A stretch of DNA of 64,000 bases from Glebionis coronaria (taxonomy: Eukaryota; Streptophyta; Magnoliopsida; Asterales; Asteraceae). Location of the stretch: the NCBI GenBank assembly GCA_025667525.1, contig CM046876.1, positions 82,253,512 to 82,317,511 on the forward strand, read 5' to 3'. Position 1 is the first letter of the stretch. Every line of letters starts with the position of its first letter. Below, piece by piece: positions 12,096 to 23,629 of this stretch. The notes under the pieces are model-generated. The model worked only from the letters and a program-made list of their open reading frames with translations. It did not search any database and was not told the origin of the DNA. The translations under genes were made by a program, and so were the position numbers.

Positions 12096-12998
12096 TTGCT
12101 CAATTTAAAAATGTTACTTTCAGATATCATGACGACGCCCACTATTGTTACTACTTTCGAGGAGCTTATGGTTCCTACCATCACACCTTTGTCACCGATA
12201 TCAGTGCTCGCTGGACCCGCATCTAATACTGAGTCCAAAGATGACCAGCAGGACGGGGTCATCGTACTCACAGATTCACCTACTCCTTCACCACCTACTG
12301 TATCTCCTACTACACCACTACTTGTAGTACCTGCATCCCCTCCTAGAGAGGTGGACCAGGTCGTACCTTCTTTACCACCCTTACCACCACCTTCTGTACC
12401 TCGCACTTACCCCACCAGTGTTTTGCCACCTCGTAAGAGGAGACATGACACCATCCCGGACTCGACCTATGAGATTGGAGAGGGATCAGGAGTCGGGCAG
12501 GCTAGACTTAGCGCCCTTCAGGCACAGGTCGATGCACTTACGGCCCGACAGGCGCAGGACACCGCCCTTATCCACTCTCTACTACAGGCGGACCAACAGG
12601 ATCGCGCCGTACTCCAGGAGAGACTTGACTCTCTCTACTGGGCCATAGCCGGGGAGTCATACACCACCCGGGATACCATACATTGGCTATTGGATGAGGT
12701 ATCTTACCTCCGTTACCGCCTAGCTTTGCTGGAGAGTCATTCCTACGAGACTCGAGCCTCTATGTACACGCAGGAGGACACCTTTAGGACCTTCGTGGAT
12801 TTGACAGATCTCCGTCACCAGGGGATCACTACAGAGACAGAGCAGTTACGGAGTGCCGACACTGCACGTCAGCAGCAGCTACTAGAGGCTTTGAGATACA
12901 CCAGAGGGACCCGGAGTGTCGTGATCTGCATGCAGGATGAGCGTGCACCACCAGCTGGACCATCTGCACCTGCAGGCAGCCATACTAGTATAGGCTAG
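12096..12998 (+). CDS. Additional open frame upstream of gag (300 aa), function unknown
   Basis: A fully open 300-residue frame lies between the primer site and gag. An in-frame ATG at 12129 (MTTPTIVTTFEE) is an equally good start and would give 289 aa. Residues ~25-108 are rich in Pro, Ser and Thr. A basic patch PPRKRRH lies at about 110-116. Residues ~128-200 are Gln/Leu/Ala-rich with heptad-like spacing (LSALQAQVDAL, VLQERLDSL) and probably form a coiled coil. No retroviral domain or cysteine motif is seen. It reads in the element's sense, ends 388 bp before gag and has no stop, unlike the neighbouring gag-pol. Additional ORFs upstream of gag are known in some plant gypsy elements; a role in RNA or particle assembly would be a guess. 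The strongly mixed composition argues against a chance frame. Confidence 0.7.
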   Translation: MLNLKMLLSDIMTTPTIVTTFEELMVPTITPLSPISVLAGPASNTESKDDQQDGVIVLTDSPTPSPPTVSPTTPLLVVPASPPREVDQVVPSLPPLPPPSVPRTYPTSVLPPRKRRHDTIPDSTYEIGEGSGVGQARLSALQAQVDALTARQAQDTALIHSLLQADQQDRAVLQERLDSLYWAIAGESYTTRDTIHWLLDEVSYLRYRLALLESHSYETRASMYTQEDTFRTFVDLTDLRHQGITTETEQLRSADTARQQQLLEALRYTRGTRSVVICMQDERAPPAGPSAPAGSHTSIG

Positions 12999-13386
12999 AT
13001 TTTTATTTGTACATCATGACAAGCACTGAGTTGCATCTCAGCTCGCATGATTTATCTCTTTTGTACTTGTATTCCTTTTTCAGTTGTATTCGTAGCACCT
13101 AACCTTAGTAGCTAGGTTATCTTGGTTGTATTACAAACATATGTACCACTATTTCAGACAGGTTTGCTATGACCCTGTCTTAGATCGGTTGTACTTGTAC
13201 TATATTGTTGTTTGCCAGAAATAGCATGTTACCGTCCACTTGTTTGTTTACATTTATATTATTATGAACTCTTAACGGATTATCAAATTTGTTGTGAATT
13301 CTATGCATAAACATTACCCATGCAGTTTAATATAACCATCTTTTTATCAGCTAACAAATCTCAGTTTTTCTTATTATTATAGAAAA
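12999..13386 (+). other. Untranslated spacer between extra ORF and gag
   Basis: The 388 bp are T-rich and contain no usable frame. No conserved site is recognised. The spacer could carry a splice acceptor or internal entry signal for gag, but I cannot identify one. Confidence 0.4.
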
Positions 13387-14304
13387 ATGCCACCAAGACG
13401 CGCACGCCCAAACCCCGCAGAATCACCTGCGACGACTATATCTGATGCACAACTCAGAGTACTGATTGAGCAAGGCATTACTGACGCCTTAGCTGCCAAG
13501 GAAAACCGCCCAAGCGGAACCCATGGAGACAGTGAAAACTCTAATAACAGAAACCGCGAAGCTCGAGGGTGTACTTACCCTGACTTCCTAAAGTGCAAGC
13601 CCAGCTATTACAAGGGCAAGGAAGGGGTAGTCGAGCTCATGCAATGGTTTGAGAGGAGTGAGACTGTGTTCGGTATTAGTGACTGTACTGAAGAGAACAA
13701 GGTGAAATTCGCCACTTGTACACTCTTGGAACATGCACTCACGTGGTGGAACTCGCAAGTTGCTACCCTCGGACACGATGGAGCATATGGGATGACATGG
13801 ACTGCATTGAAGGAAAAGCTTACCATGAAATACTGTCCACGTAGTGAAATCAAAAAGCTGGAGATTGAGTTATGGAACCTCAAATGCATCAACTTCAATA
13901 TTACGGGTTACAACCAGAAGTTCCAGGAACTAACTTTGATGTGTACCCGTATGTATCCTAAAGTGTCGGATAAGATAGAGAAGTACGTTAGTGGACTTCC
14001 AGACTCTGTTCATGACAGTGTGCTTGCATCTCGACCTACTACCATCGAGAGTGCCATTGAGTTTGCCACAAAATTAGTGGACAAACGTGGTCGTGATCAT
14101 ATGATTAGACAAGCAGAGCACAAGAGGAAAGTCGATGATAACTACCGTCATCATCCCCAGACTCAACAGCCCAAGAGGCAGAGTTTAGGTCAAGTCTGCA
14201 GTGCTGTTTCCTCAGGATCACCACCATACGTGGGAAAGAAGCCAAAATGCTCAAAGTGTAACTTCCATCACTACCCCACTGTTGAATGCCGAAGACCAGA
14301 GTAG
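13387..14304 (+). CDS. gag: GypT Gag, open part (305 aa)
   Basis: Starts at ATG with MPPRRARPNP, a common start of Asteraceae-type gypsy Gag. Residues ~55-235 form the capsid-type Retrotrans_gag region: FLKCKPSYYKGKEGV, W-F near 77-78, ALTWWNS near 120, KYCPRSEIKKLE near 150, then SGLPDSVHDSVL. A basic, Gln-rich stretch follows. The frame ends at TAG (14302..14304) after the first metal-binding-like segment CSKCNFHHYPTVEC. The natural frame should run on through a second zinc knuckle into protease, so this stop is a lesion or truncates the polyprotein. Gag would build the virus-like particle in the cytoplasm. Confidence 0.85.
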   Translation: MPPRRARPNPAESPATTISDAQLRVLIEQGITDALAAKENRPSGTHGDSENSNNRNREARGCTYPDFLKCKPSYYKGKEGVVELMQWFERSETVFGISDCTEENKVKFATCTLLEHALTWWNSQVATLGHDGAYGMTWTALKEKLTMKYCPRSEIKKLEIELWNLKCINFNITGYNQKFQELTLMCTRMYPKVSDKIEKYVSGLPDSVHDSVLASRPTTIESAIEFATKLVDKRGRDHMIRQAEHKRKVDDNYRHHPQTQQPKRQSLGQVCSAVSSGSPPYVGKKPKCSKCNFHHYPTVECRRPE

Positions 14305-14976
14305 GGCAGTGCATATGCTCCGACCAATAGGAACAACTCCAGTGCCAACTATAAGCCCCACAACGGCAACAGGCAAAATTCCCGTGGAAGTGGATTCTAA
14401 GGAAGCCGCCAGCTCACTGGCAGTGGAAACATGGCTCGTAAGGAGATCCGTTGCTTTGGTTGTGGATAGATCGGACATATCAGACCTGACTGCCCAAAGC
14501 GTAAGAATGAAAGCCAAAGCGGAGCATCCGCCATAGTTTATGTCATAGGAGAGAACAGGACCAACCCCGACTCCAATGTAGTTACTGGTACGTTTCTTCT
14601 GAATAATCGCTATGCAAATATTTTATTTGATACGTGAGCCGATAGGAGTTTCGTATCCACAGAGTTTAGTAGCTTACTAGACATTCTACCTACCCCATTA
14701 GATAACTGTTATAGAGTCGAATTAGCAGACGGAAAAATCATTGAAACTAATACCATCATAAGAGGCTGTACTTTAAACCTTCAGAATCACCCATTTGATA
14801 TTCAATTAATACCCATAGAACTAAGTAGTTTTGGTGTCATCATTGGTATGGACTGGTTAGCAAAATATCATGTAACCATTGTGTGTGACGAGAAACTAGT
14901 CCGTATACCATGGGGAAATGCAAATCTAATTATCCGAGGAGACTGAAATTCGGATAAAACAGACACTAGGTTAAGT
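14305..14976 (+). pseudogene. GypT nucleocapsid zinc knuckle and protease, broken by stops
   Basis: The phase is unchanged from gag. Stops lie at 14398..14400 (TAA), 14467..14469 (TAG), 14635..14637 (TGA) and 14944..14946 (TGA). The zinc knuckle reads CFGCG-stop-IGHIRPDC, with the CX2CX4HX4C spacing kept. The protease active site reads LFDT-stop-ADRSFV, so the Gly codon of the D-S/T-G-A triad is the stop. Later protease sequence ([15 protein letters not shown]) is intact. Two stops (TAG after CG, TGA before NSD) fit one C-to-T change each; the stop at 14635 would need G to T if it came from GGA. As it stands no active protease could be made from this copy. Confidence 0.85.
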
Positions 14977-17670
14977 GTGATCTCGTGTACCCAAGCTCAG
15001 AAATATCTACTAAAAGGATGTCCTATCTTTTTAGCACATATTTCTAAGACAGACAAAGAAGAAGAACCCGAGAAGAAACAGATCAAGGATGTACCCATCG
15101 TCCGTGATTATCCTGAAGTCTTTCCAGACGACTTGCCAGGATTACCTCCGACCCGCCAAGTTGAATTTCAAATCGACTTAGTGCCAGGAGCTGCTCCTGT
15201 AGCTAAAGCACCCTACCGTTTAGCACCTACTGAAATGAAAGAACTCGCGGAACAACTCAAAGAACTGTCAGATAAAGGTTTTATCAGACCCATTTCCTCA
15301 CCTTGGGGAGCCCCAGTGTTGTTTGTTAAAAAGAAAGACGGTTCTTTCCGAATGTGTATCGATTACAGAGAATTGAATAAGTTAATTGTGAAAAACCGCT
15401 ACCCGTTACCGCGAATCGACGACCTATTTGATCAGCTGCAAGGATCAAGTGTGTACTCCAAGATCGACTTACGATCCGGGTATCACCAGTTGAAGGTCAG
15501 AGAGGAGGATATACCAAAGACAGCTTTCAGAACACGCTACGGTCATTATGAGTTCCAAGTCATGCCATTTGGACTGACCAATGCACCAGCCATATTCATG
15601 GATCTCATGAATCGAGTATGCAGACCCTATCTGGATAAGTTCGTGATAGTGTTTATTGATGACATCCTCATCTATTCCAAGAATGAGCAAGAACACGGAG
15701 AACATCTAGCCCAGGTACTAAAACTGCTTAAGGAAGAAAAGCTGTACGCAAAATTCTCAAAGTGTGATTTTTGGATACCTAAAGTACACTTTCTCGGTCA
15801 TGTGATTGATGACAAGGGAATCCAAGTTGACCCCGCGAAAGTCGAATCCGTGAAAGATTGGGCATCTCCCACGTCGCCGAAGGAGATTCGCCAATTTCTA
15901 GGCCTTGCCAGTTACTACCGACGATTTATCGAGGGTTTCTCTAAGATTGCTAAACCAATGACCAAGCTTACCCAGAAGGGTATAAAGTTTGTGTGGGGAG
16001 AAAAAGAGGAGGATGCATTCCAGACCATCAAACAAAAATTGTGCAGTGCACCTATTTTATCCCTACCAGAAGGTAACGAAGACTTCGTTGTCTACTGTGA
16101 CGCCTCGCACAAAGGTTTGGGAGCTGTGTTGATGCAGAGACAGAAAGTGATTGCTTATGCTTCAAGACAACTGAAGAAGCACGAGCAGAATTACTCCACC
16201 CACGATCTAGAACTTGGATCCGTAGTTTTCGCCTTAAAAATCTGGAGGCACTACCTGTACGGGACCAAGTGCACAGTTCATACTGATCACAAGAGCTTGC
16301 AACATATCCTAGATCAGAAGGAACTAAACATGAGGCAACGTCGTTGGATAGAACTACTCAGCGACTACGATTGTGACATCAGATACCACCCAGGAAAAGC
16401 AAATTTAGTCGCAGATGCACTAAGCCGAAAGGGAACTGATCCTCCCATGAGAGTTCGAGCCTTAGTCATGACCATTAACTTGGACCTACCCAAACAAATA
16501 TTGGAGGCCCAACTCCAGGCACAGAAGCCCGAGAATATCAAAAAGGAAGACATAGGAGGAATTCTTAGGACGGACCTAAGCAAGGAAAGGTTAGAAGCTA
16601 GAACAGACAGAACGTTGTGTTTATACGGAAGAAGCTGGCTACCATGTTACGGAGACTTGAGGAACGTGATCATGCACGAATCTCATAAGTCCAAGTACTC
16701 CATACATCCCGGATCTGAAAATATGTACCAAGACGTGAAGAAATTATACTGGTGGCCGAACATGAAAGCAGAAATTGCCACCTATTTGAAGAAATGTCTG
16801 ACTTGTGCTAGAGTCAAAACAAAACATCAACGACCATCAGGTTTGTTAGTCCAACCTGAAATACCAAAATGGAAGTGGGACAACATCACCATGGATTTGA
16901 TTACCAAACTTCCTACATCGTCCCACGGTTACGATATAATTTGGGTAATCGTTGACCGCCTCACGAAATCAGCTCACTTCTTACCTATCAAGGAAAATGA
17001 TTCTCTGAGCAAATTAGCCAAAACGTACTTAAAGGAAGTTGTGACGAGACACGGGATACCAGTCTCAATCATCTGCGATAGAGATGGCAGATTTACATCG
17101 AACTTCTGGAAAGATTTTCAAAGAGCTTTAGGAACAAACTTGGATATAAGTACCGCATACCATCCACAGACAGACGGTCAGAGTGAACGGACAATCCAAA
17201 CACTAGAAGACATGCTGAGAGAATGTGTGATCGACTTTGGAAAAGGATGGGTCGAACACATTCCATTAGTGGAATTCTCCTACAATAACAACTATCATGC
17301 CAGTATTAAGGCGGTACCATTTGAGGCCCTCTACGGCCGCAAATGTCGATCACCAGTATGCTGGGCAGAGGTGGGAGAATTTCAACTGACAGGACCCGAA
17401 CTGATCCAAGAGACTACTGAGAAGGTCACTCTCATCAAGCAACGAATTCAGGCTGCCCAGGATAGACAAAAGAGTTATGCCGACAGGAAACGTAAACCTA
17501 TGGAGTTTGTTGTAGGTGATCGTGTTATGCTGAAGGTATCACCTTGGAAGGGTGTTGTACGGTTTGGGAAACGGGGGAAGTTAAATCCAAGTTACGTAGG
17601 ACCTTTCAAGGTGATTGCCAGAAATGGAGAGGTCGCCTATCGCTTAGAGTTGCCCCAGCAGTTAAGCTGA
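14977..17670 (+). CDS. pol: GypT Pol: reverse transcriptase, RNase H, integrase (897 aa open)
   Basis: This is the open stretch after the last protease stop; its first codon is GTG, so it is a fragment of the polyprotein rather than a real start. Reverse transcriptase motifs include [29 protein letters not shown] and the catalytic FIDD at residues 226-229. RNase H starts at [10 protein letters not shown] (Asp375) and ends near [14 protein letters not shown]. Integrase has an H-X6-H pair ([12 protein letters not shown]) with CLTC, then Asp660, Asp701 and Glu737, which gives the D-D35-E spacing. A GPY/F-type segment ([23 protein letters not shown]) lies near the end. The frame stops at a TGA (17668..17670), and the same phase continues with HVSNLKK. 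All catalytic residues I checked are present. Confidence 0.93.
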   Translation: MISCTQAQKYLLKGCPIFLAHISKTDKEEEPEKKQIKDVPIVRDYPEVFPDDLPGLPPTRQVEFQIDLVPGAAPVAKAPYRLAPTEMKELAEQLKELSDKGFIRPISSPWGAPVLFVKKKDGSFRMCIDYRELNKLIVKNRYPLPRIDDLFDQLQGSSVYSKIDLRSGYHQLKVREEDIPKTAFRTRYGHYEFQVMPFGLTNAPAIFMDLMNRVCRPYLDKFVIVFIDDILIYSKNEQEHGEHLAQVLKLLKEEKLYAKFSKCDFWIPKVHFLGHVIDDKGIQVDPAKVESVKDWASPTSPKEIRQFLGLASYYRRFIEGFSKIAKPMTKLTQKGIKFVWGEKEEDAFQTIKQKLCSAPILSLPEGNEDFVVYCDASHKGLGAVLMQRQKVIAYASRQLKKHEQNYSTHDLELGSVVFALKIWRHYLYGTKCTVHTDHKSLQHILDQKELNMRQRRWIELLSDYDCDIRYHPGKANLVADALSRKGTDPPMRVRALVMTINLDLPKQILEAQLQAQKPENIKKEDIGGILRTDLSKERLEARTDRTLCLYGRSWLPCYGDLRNVIMHESHKSKYSIHPGSENMYQDVKKLYWWPNMKAEIATYLKKCLTCARVKTKHQRPSGLLVQPEIPKWKWDNITMDLITKLPTSSHGYDIIWVIVDRLTKSAHFLPIKENDSLSKLAKTYLKEVVTRHGIPVSIICDRDGRFTSNFWKDFQRALGTNLDISTAYHPQTDGQSERTIQTLEDMLRECVIDFGKGWVEHIPLVEFSYNNNYHASIKAVPFEALYGRKCRSPVCWAEVGEFQLTGPELIQETTEKVTLIKQRIQAAQDRQKSYADRKRKPMEFVVGDRVMLKVSPWKGVVRFGKRGKLNPSYVGPFKVIARNGEVAYRLELPQQLS

Positions 17671-17931
17671 GTACACCCTACATTCCACGTCTCCAACTTG
17701 AAGAAGTGCTACGCAGATGAACCATTAGCAATGCCATTGGAGGGAGTCCATGTCGACGATAAACTTCAATTTGTAGAAGAGCCAGTGGAAGTCGTGGAGA
17801 GAGAAGTCAAGAAGTTGAAGCGAAGCCAAATCCCGTTAGTTAAGATACGATGGAACTCTAGGAAAGGTCCCGAGTTCACTTGGGAGCACGAAGACTCGTT
17901 TAGAGCTAAGTACCCACACCTTTTCACCTAA
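17671..17931 (+). pseudogene. GypT Pol C-terminal tail, chromodomain-like, cut off by a TGA
   Basis: In phase with pol after the TGA at 17668..17670, this reads through HPTFHVSNLKKC and EEPVEVVEREVKKLKRSQIP to WNSRKGPEFTWEHEDSF...KYPHLF, and stops with TAA at 17929..17931. The W-x-TWE-...-YPxLF pattern resembles the reduced C-terminal chromodomain of Tekay/Del chromoviruses, which is thought to steer integration toward heterochromatin. The stop would remove this module from the integrase of this copy. Matching relics remain in GypA (6650..6705), GypB (about 40370..40440) and GypE (57820..57970). Confidence 0.75.
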
Positions 17932-17951
17932 GCAGTGACGTCATCTTAAGC

Positions 17952-17984
17952 TTTGAGGACAAAGCTAAAATAACGGGTTTATGC
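17952..17984 (+). promoter_or_regulatory. GypT purine tract region before 3' LTR
   Basis: TTTGAGGACAAAG (17952..17964), then AAAATAACGGGTTTATGC, ends directly at the LTR start 17985. The purine run next to the LTR is weaker than in GypA (GGGTTTATGC instead of AGGGGTAAATGC). Confidence 0.6.
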
Positions 17985-20900
17985 TGTAAAACCTGTAAAT
18001 TTCAGGTTTGGACTATGTCAACATTGTGTACGTCACCTCATGATATCTATATATCTATTCTATCACCTTTGCATGAAATCCTTTGAACAATCATATGCAT
18101 CACATGAGCATACATCATTTTAATCATCTGAACGGGGAAACAACTATATCACAACCTTTTATTGTGACTATGAGTATTTTAATCATAAAAGCATGACCAC
18201 ATTTGTATGTCTACATTTCAATAGCATACTGGACAACAAACAATCTATTGTGAAGGAGTTTAAGTCACCTGAACATATGATCACTTGCATACATCCCATT
18301 GATTTCTAAAAATCCAACTTCATGATCACAATGAATAAATGACTACTTATATATATAAATTCTTAAGTTTGTATATTTTATATGTGATTCTCACACTATA
18401 ATTAACTTTAAACTACGATGACAATTACTTTTATACATGAACACTATAGTAAATCATTTTATTCTTTAACTATACTTTTGACATAATAAAAATCACCTAA
18501 ACGACCATACTTTCACCAAGGATCCCAAAACCCAACCAAATAAATTAGGACTCAAACCTATTTCTACTACATTATACTTATAACTCTAGTAATCATACTA
18601 AGACCCCAATATTCAAACAAAAACCAATACACTACAAAGTATTATACACTTAATTTACTTACACTTAAACAAGATTCAAAAAAATCTACAAACTCTACCC
18701 CACTCCCCATTCTAGCCGTGTATACATGCTACACCACACACATATTCCCACCTTGTACAACCTAGCCTTAATTGAAAACACTATGCATGCACTTGAAGCC
18801 TTAAGGGTGACGGCTAGAATGACCACAAGGGTCCTATGTACATCAAGCTTCATTAAAACATGTACTTCCTAGTACTTCACAAAATTTGCTAAATCTATGC
18901 CACTCCCTCTCTCTTGCCGTGTCCTACCCCAAACCACAATTCACATTTCACTCTTGGATATTTATGAAACTAACAACACTCATTCACCCTCACACCATTT
19001 ATTTTCGGATCAAGAACACTCCCACATAGCACCTTGAGCTAACCAAAATCCTCCATCTCATTTACTACCCACATCTTTGTATTCCAAGCATTGAAGTCTA
19101 GCATTCAAGACTCCTAGGACTCGTCTAAAGGCAAACCGACGCCAACACCATTCCATTCGTCACCATTTTGATCACACAAGTAAGTAAGTCTACCTTAGAC
19201 CTATTTCCATCATTCTTTTACTTTCCATCACATGACATGCATGTAGAAACTTAGGAAATGAGCCTAGGTTGCCATGCATACGTAAAACTTCCATGAAATG
19301 CCATCCATCTGGCTTATAAGCCCACGGCTCATATAGTGAATAAGCATTACGTGCCCTAAATCCTTAATCATGTCCTAACATGTTGGACACCTTGCTTAAA
19401 AACTCCTAAAAATAAACTAGTTATAAGTGAGTACCTTAAAATGTGTATGAAACTAAAATAAACCGATCTATTAAGCATATATAAGCCATATTGTTAAATA
19501 AGCCAAGACATGCAAACATATATAAGCTACGTCATTTAAGCTTAAATATCTACATAAGCCGAAAATAGTACTAGAAATAAGCTAGCCTTGAAAACCTTAA
19601 AAAAATAATATTAGCCGAGACTTAGTTGGCTTATTTAAGCTTTTAGAAACCTAAGCTATAATCTCCTAAGCCTAAATAAATAAGCCCTTAGAATGCAAAT
19701 ATAAGCCGAATCTAAAAAGCCTTAGAATAAGCCCGTGAATCTTCAAAACGTAAGCTTAGGATTAACTAGTAGGAAAATATAAACTTTAGTCAAAAACAAT
19801 AAACTTATATAAGCCATAAAAATAAGCCGAAAGTATATAAGCTTACACTAAGCTAGTTTTGAAATAAAACATGTTATAAGCCCATATGATAAAATTAGTA
19901 AAGGCCCAATAGTAATTATTTAACATTTACTAATTTACCTTAAGTTTTTACTAAGCCCAATCAAGCCCATTAACCCCTTTTTACCCTAACCGGACCCAAA
20001 TGGGCCGTATAGCCCAAAACTAGAAATATATATATACTTTTCGTGCCTAAATTGACAAGTGGTGAATGTTTGGTCCAAAACTATAAACTAGTAAAACTTG
20101 TGTAAACATATTCGTGACTATTATATAGTCCAAGGGTTGTTTGTCTCATTTTCGAAACTATAGGGTATGCTAAAACCAAACCGAGAGCTATAAGTAAACT
20201 ACAAGGGCCATCTGTGCCACTTTCGAAACTCATAACAAGCCCTAATCCCACATTCTAAACTTCCGTGGGATTGGAGAGGGGTATTTGGTCATTTCTTTAA
20301 AGTTTTCCAAGCCCTAGGGTGCGTTTTCATAAATTGGAATAACCAACAAGGACTAACGGTGTAAGAAACTTAACGGATGAAAACCTAAAGTTACTTTTCT
20401 AAACAATTATACTTACAAAGATTTATCATAGTTTTATTTAATTAAAAGAAGTAATAAAATGTGTCCTTTGTAAAATAAATCATTTTAGTTATTTACAAAC
20501 TCTACGAATTTGACAAACCCCGTTAACCATTTTCCTTTAAAACCTTAAAACTTAATAAATTGTAATTTATTTCTTTATGGTAAATTAAATAAGATAAAAG
20601 TTACTTATTTAATTTACAACCCCTCTTTTCTTAAACAATTAATATCTATTTATATATATATTTTTAGAACAAAAATATGTATATACTTTCATTTCACTAT
20701 AAGAACAAACCCTTGACGCAACGTAACAACTCATAAATTGTGATCATGCATTTTCATATGTACCATTCATCATGCATATTTATTTTTGCATTCACTGAGA
20801 CATTTAAATTACTTAGGTAATTTCTCCAGCCCGTGACTATACTGTGACATCATCCTCACTACCTCATTATCACTAAGGTGAGTTCATGGCCCCATCTTTA

Positions 20901-21601
20901 CTGTTTTATAACTGGGGGAGTAAACATACAAAAACTATTTATATGCAAGCATGCACAGACAACAACAATTTATTTGCCTATTGTTTGCTCCATTCCCGTG
21001 GACTGTATTAGTTAATAGTATAGCACGAAATGTATGGATAGATCTATTCGGGTACTGACAACACCCGGCCTGTCGTGATCAGCTGTCACGTATTGCTTAG
21101 GCCGAGCAGCAGGTTTATGTCATTGTCGGATTTAGGGAAACCTCAATCAGGATAGACCCAAATGGGCTTACTGAGAATCATGTCTAGCTTCTATTACAGG
21201 GCAGTAGGAACTACTGTAGCGTTGGGCTGTGATGTCCTGCTACCTTCGTGGTGCTTTGCATATTGATACTTTATTTACTTAATTAAACCTATGAATTCAC
21301 CAACCTCGTGTTGACCCCCACATTTTACTTTTATGTTTTCTCAAGAAAGTAAGCAGGTTCATGCATTGGATTCCAGCATTTTAGGAAGCATCATGTTGAC
21401 TATCGGGCTGGGATATTTATTCCTGTTTTATAATAAATGTGGTTTAATTCAGACAAGATACTAAACGTGTACGATTAATTCATGTAATATGTTTCCAAAT
21501 GATATTTATGATCATTGCTCTATATGCTATGTGCTATCGATCCACCCAAGTAACACCCCAATTACTATTCCGCTGCATTTGACCAACTTGGGGGTGTTAC
21601 A
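17985..21601 (+). repeat. GypT 3' LTR
   Basis: 3617 bp, co-linear with 8159..11775 and only slightly diverged. Starts TGTAAAACCTG and ends GGGGGTGTTACA, followed by the target duplication ACTAG. It contains the TAAGC cluster (about 19315..19883) and the terminal hairpin. Confidence 0.94.
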
Positions 21602-23629
21602 ACTAGGAATAAAATGAAGCACATATCATGTAGTTTATGTGATAAAAATGTGAGGTCCTATCTTTATATAGAACTCTAGATATGGACATTTTAGTGAACT
21701 TAAAATTTAGGACTGATTTTGTGAAATTAAAGTTTAATATTATTATATAAGCACTCAAATAAATATAGTATAAAATATAAATTAAAACCCACTAACTTAT
21801 ATATTTCATTTATATAAAACTGAATAAGGATAAATAAATGGACATTATATAAAATGGTAGTTTGGTATGTTTTAAGTTATAAAAACTATATACTAAGTTT
21901 TACGTCTTTTCGGCTAAAACCGAAAGATTAACGTTTTTGTTAAATAAAACTTAGACGTTTGGAACCGTCTAATGTAAACTTTTATAAACTCACATACTGA
22001 TATATAAACATATATAACAAGTAAAAACCGATAAAACCCGAGCTTTACAACATATAGACATTAACGGGCCAAAGTAGCCTTAATGGACAATAAACTCGAC
22101 TAATTTGGTAAAACACTTATAAACTTATTTATTGGGCTTAACCCATTTAGGACCAACATATAAAGTATAATACTGATAATAAAAGTATAATTGGGCTGAT
22201 GAATAGTATTGGGCTTGTAATAGGCCCATTGGGCTTTAAAATGTAAACAAGTTGAACTAGTGTAACTAGTCTTGAAAATTACCAACACATAAACACTATA
22301 ATGAATGAGTAAAGATGTATAAACCCACTTGATCATCATATTTATAAAATCATCATATATATACATAATTGTTATTTTTATAAAGTCATTGGACAAGAGT
22401 CTAAGACGAATATTATTTGTCTTGGTTTCCGTGATTGAAGCACGTACCGTACATCCGAAATGCCGATAACCCGCTTTCCCACATCAATGTGAGTTCATAG
22501 CCTCGCACTCTTTTAAATGTTTTTATGAAATGTTTTATAAACCCGCGAGGGAGATAACATGTTAGTTTTTATGAAATAGGACACTATTTGTCCCGATTGT
22601 TTGTTTATTGATTTGGACCCGAATGATTGTATGACCCGATGAATGAATATATGACCCGATAAATGAAATGAAATGGATTATTAAAGTTAGGTTATGTCAC
22701 TAAAAGTCACATTAGCATGAATTGTGAACTACCGGGATTTGGTAGATGTTTATGCATATAATAGTACTATTTGGGGACGATCACCCCAGTTCGCGCCTTG
22801 ACGGTTGATCCCCGTCGTGCCACATTGATTGGTAAGCGAATTTATGTATGAGAAGATTTCCATAGCGTGATTTTTGTGACGACACGCTAATTTAGATGGG
22901 CAAATGAGTTTCGGGCTAGCTACCCGTTGTTTGGTTTAGTAAGGTAACAATGTCATGCGGCTTGTAATAATCCATAAATAATGAAATACTGCTATACGCA
23001 CTGAATTACAATGAATTGCCTGACTAGCAATACAAGGTCTTATTATTGATTTTATGTTCGTGCTTTGGTTTTACATAACCATATTCATATAACGGTTTTT
23101 ATTTAGCTTTTACAACGTTATAAAACGTATTGTATGATATTTTTACGACATTGGTTCGTATAATGGTTTTGAAGGCGAAAGCCTATATTATGTTTTTGAC
23201 AAGGATTTGTATAAAATGTTTTGGCCAATTTTATGGTCTACAACAAATATTTGAACAAAATGATTTTCGGTAATAATTTCATACCGATGTTATATTGATG
23301 GATTTCATTAAACTCTATGAATTCACTCGGCGTTTTCGCTGACCTTTTCTTTTAACATGTTTTATCTCAGGTACTTAAAGGTAATTCTCGGGAACACAAC
23401 AAGAATTCATGGCCCGCACTTAAATAACAATTTCCATTCAAATCTTTTGTAAAATTGTATGAAATGACCATGACTTGGGACCTATGTAACTTTGATATTT
23501 ATAAATGGAAATGCTTTACTATTAAACGACATGATTTTTAAGCGTTGTCTATGATGTGAGTAATGTGCTATCGCGTAACACCAACGAGTCTTCCGCTGTA
23601 TTGAATTGTGTAAATTTGGGGGTGTTACA

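Larger units (their letters stand above)
8159..21601 (+). mobile_element. GypT: complete Tekay/Del-like Ty3/gypsy element with extra upstream ORF
   Basis: Two LTRs of exactly 3617 bp flank a 6.2 kb interior that contains, in order, an initiator-Met primer site, an additional 300-aa open frame, gag, zinc knuckle, protease, reverse transcriptase, RNase H, integrase, a chromodomain-like tail and a purine tract. The element lies inside the 3' LTR of GypA with a 5-bp duplication. The gag-pol frame runs from 13387 to 17931 in one phase and is interrupted by six stop codons without any frameshift that I can see. Very long LTRs, the iMet primer and the pol tail suggest the Tekay/Del chromovirus group; the clade is an inference. 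Confidence 0.93.
1..23629 (+). mobile_element. GypA: Ty3/gypsy LTR retrotransposon, decayed, split by GypT
   Basis: Sequence from position 1 recurs from 7340 onward, and the match continues across the GypT insertion to 23629. This defines two long terminal repeats of about 3.4 kb around a 3.9 kb interior (2852..6769). The order is LTR, primer-binding site, decayed interior with pol relics, purine tract, LTR, all on the + strand. The left LTR lacks about 570 bp because the window starts inside it. Ends are TGTGACA...GTGTTACA. The pol remnants resemble the Tekay/Del type of GypT. No frame is open enough to work, so the copy is dead or moved only in trans. GypB is a second member of the same family in the opposite orientation. 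Confidence 0.87.
6770..23629 (+). repeat. GypA 3' LTR, split into 6770..8158 and 21607..23629
   Basis: The two pieces join to about 3412 bp and match the 5' LTR from end to end. The break at 8158/21602 is explained by the GypT insertion and its target duplication. The start TGTGACAATCC follows the purine tract, and the end GGGGGTGTTACA is at 23629. The terminal hairpin arms are at 23575..23582 and 23621..23628. Confidence 0.87.

Noticed and set aside
12074..12406. 110-aa antisense frame opposite the extra ORF
   Set aside because: Gly/Ser/Thr-rich mirror of the Pro/Ser/Thr-rich sense frame; no independent signal.
13588..14517. Antisense frames opposite GypT gag
   Set aside because: Shadows of the coding strand, no start context or family match.
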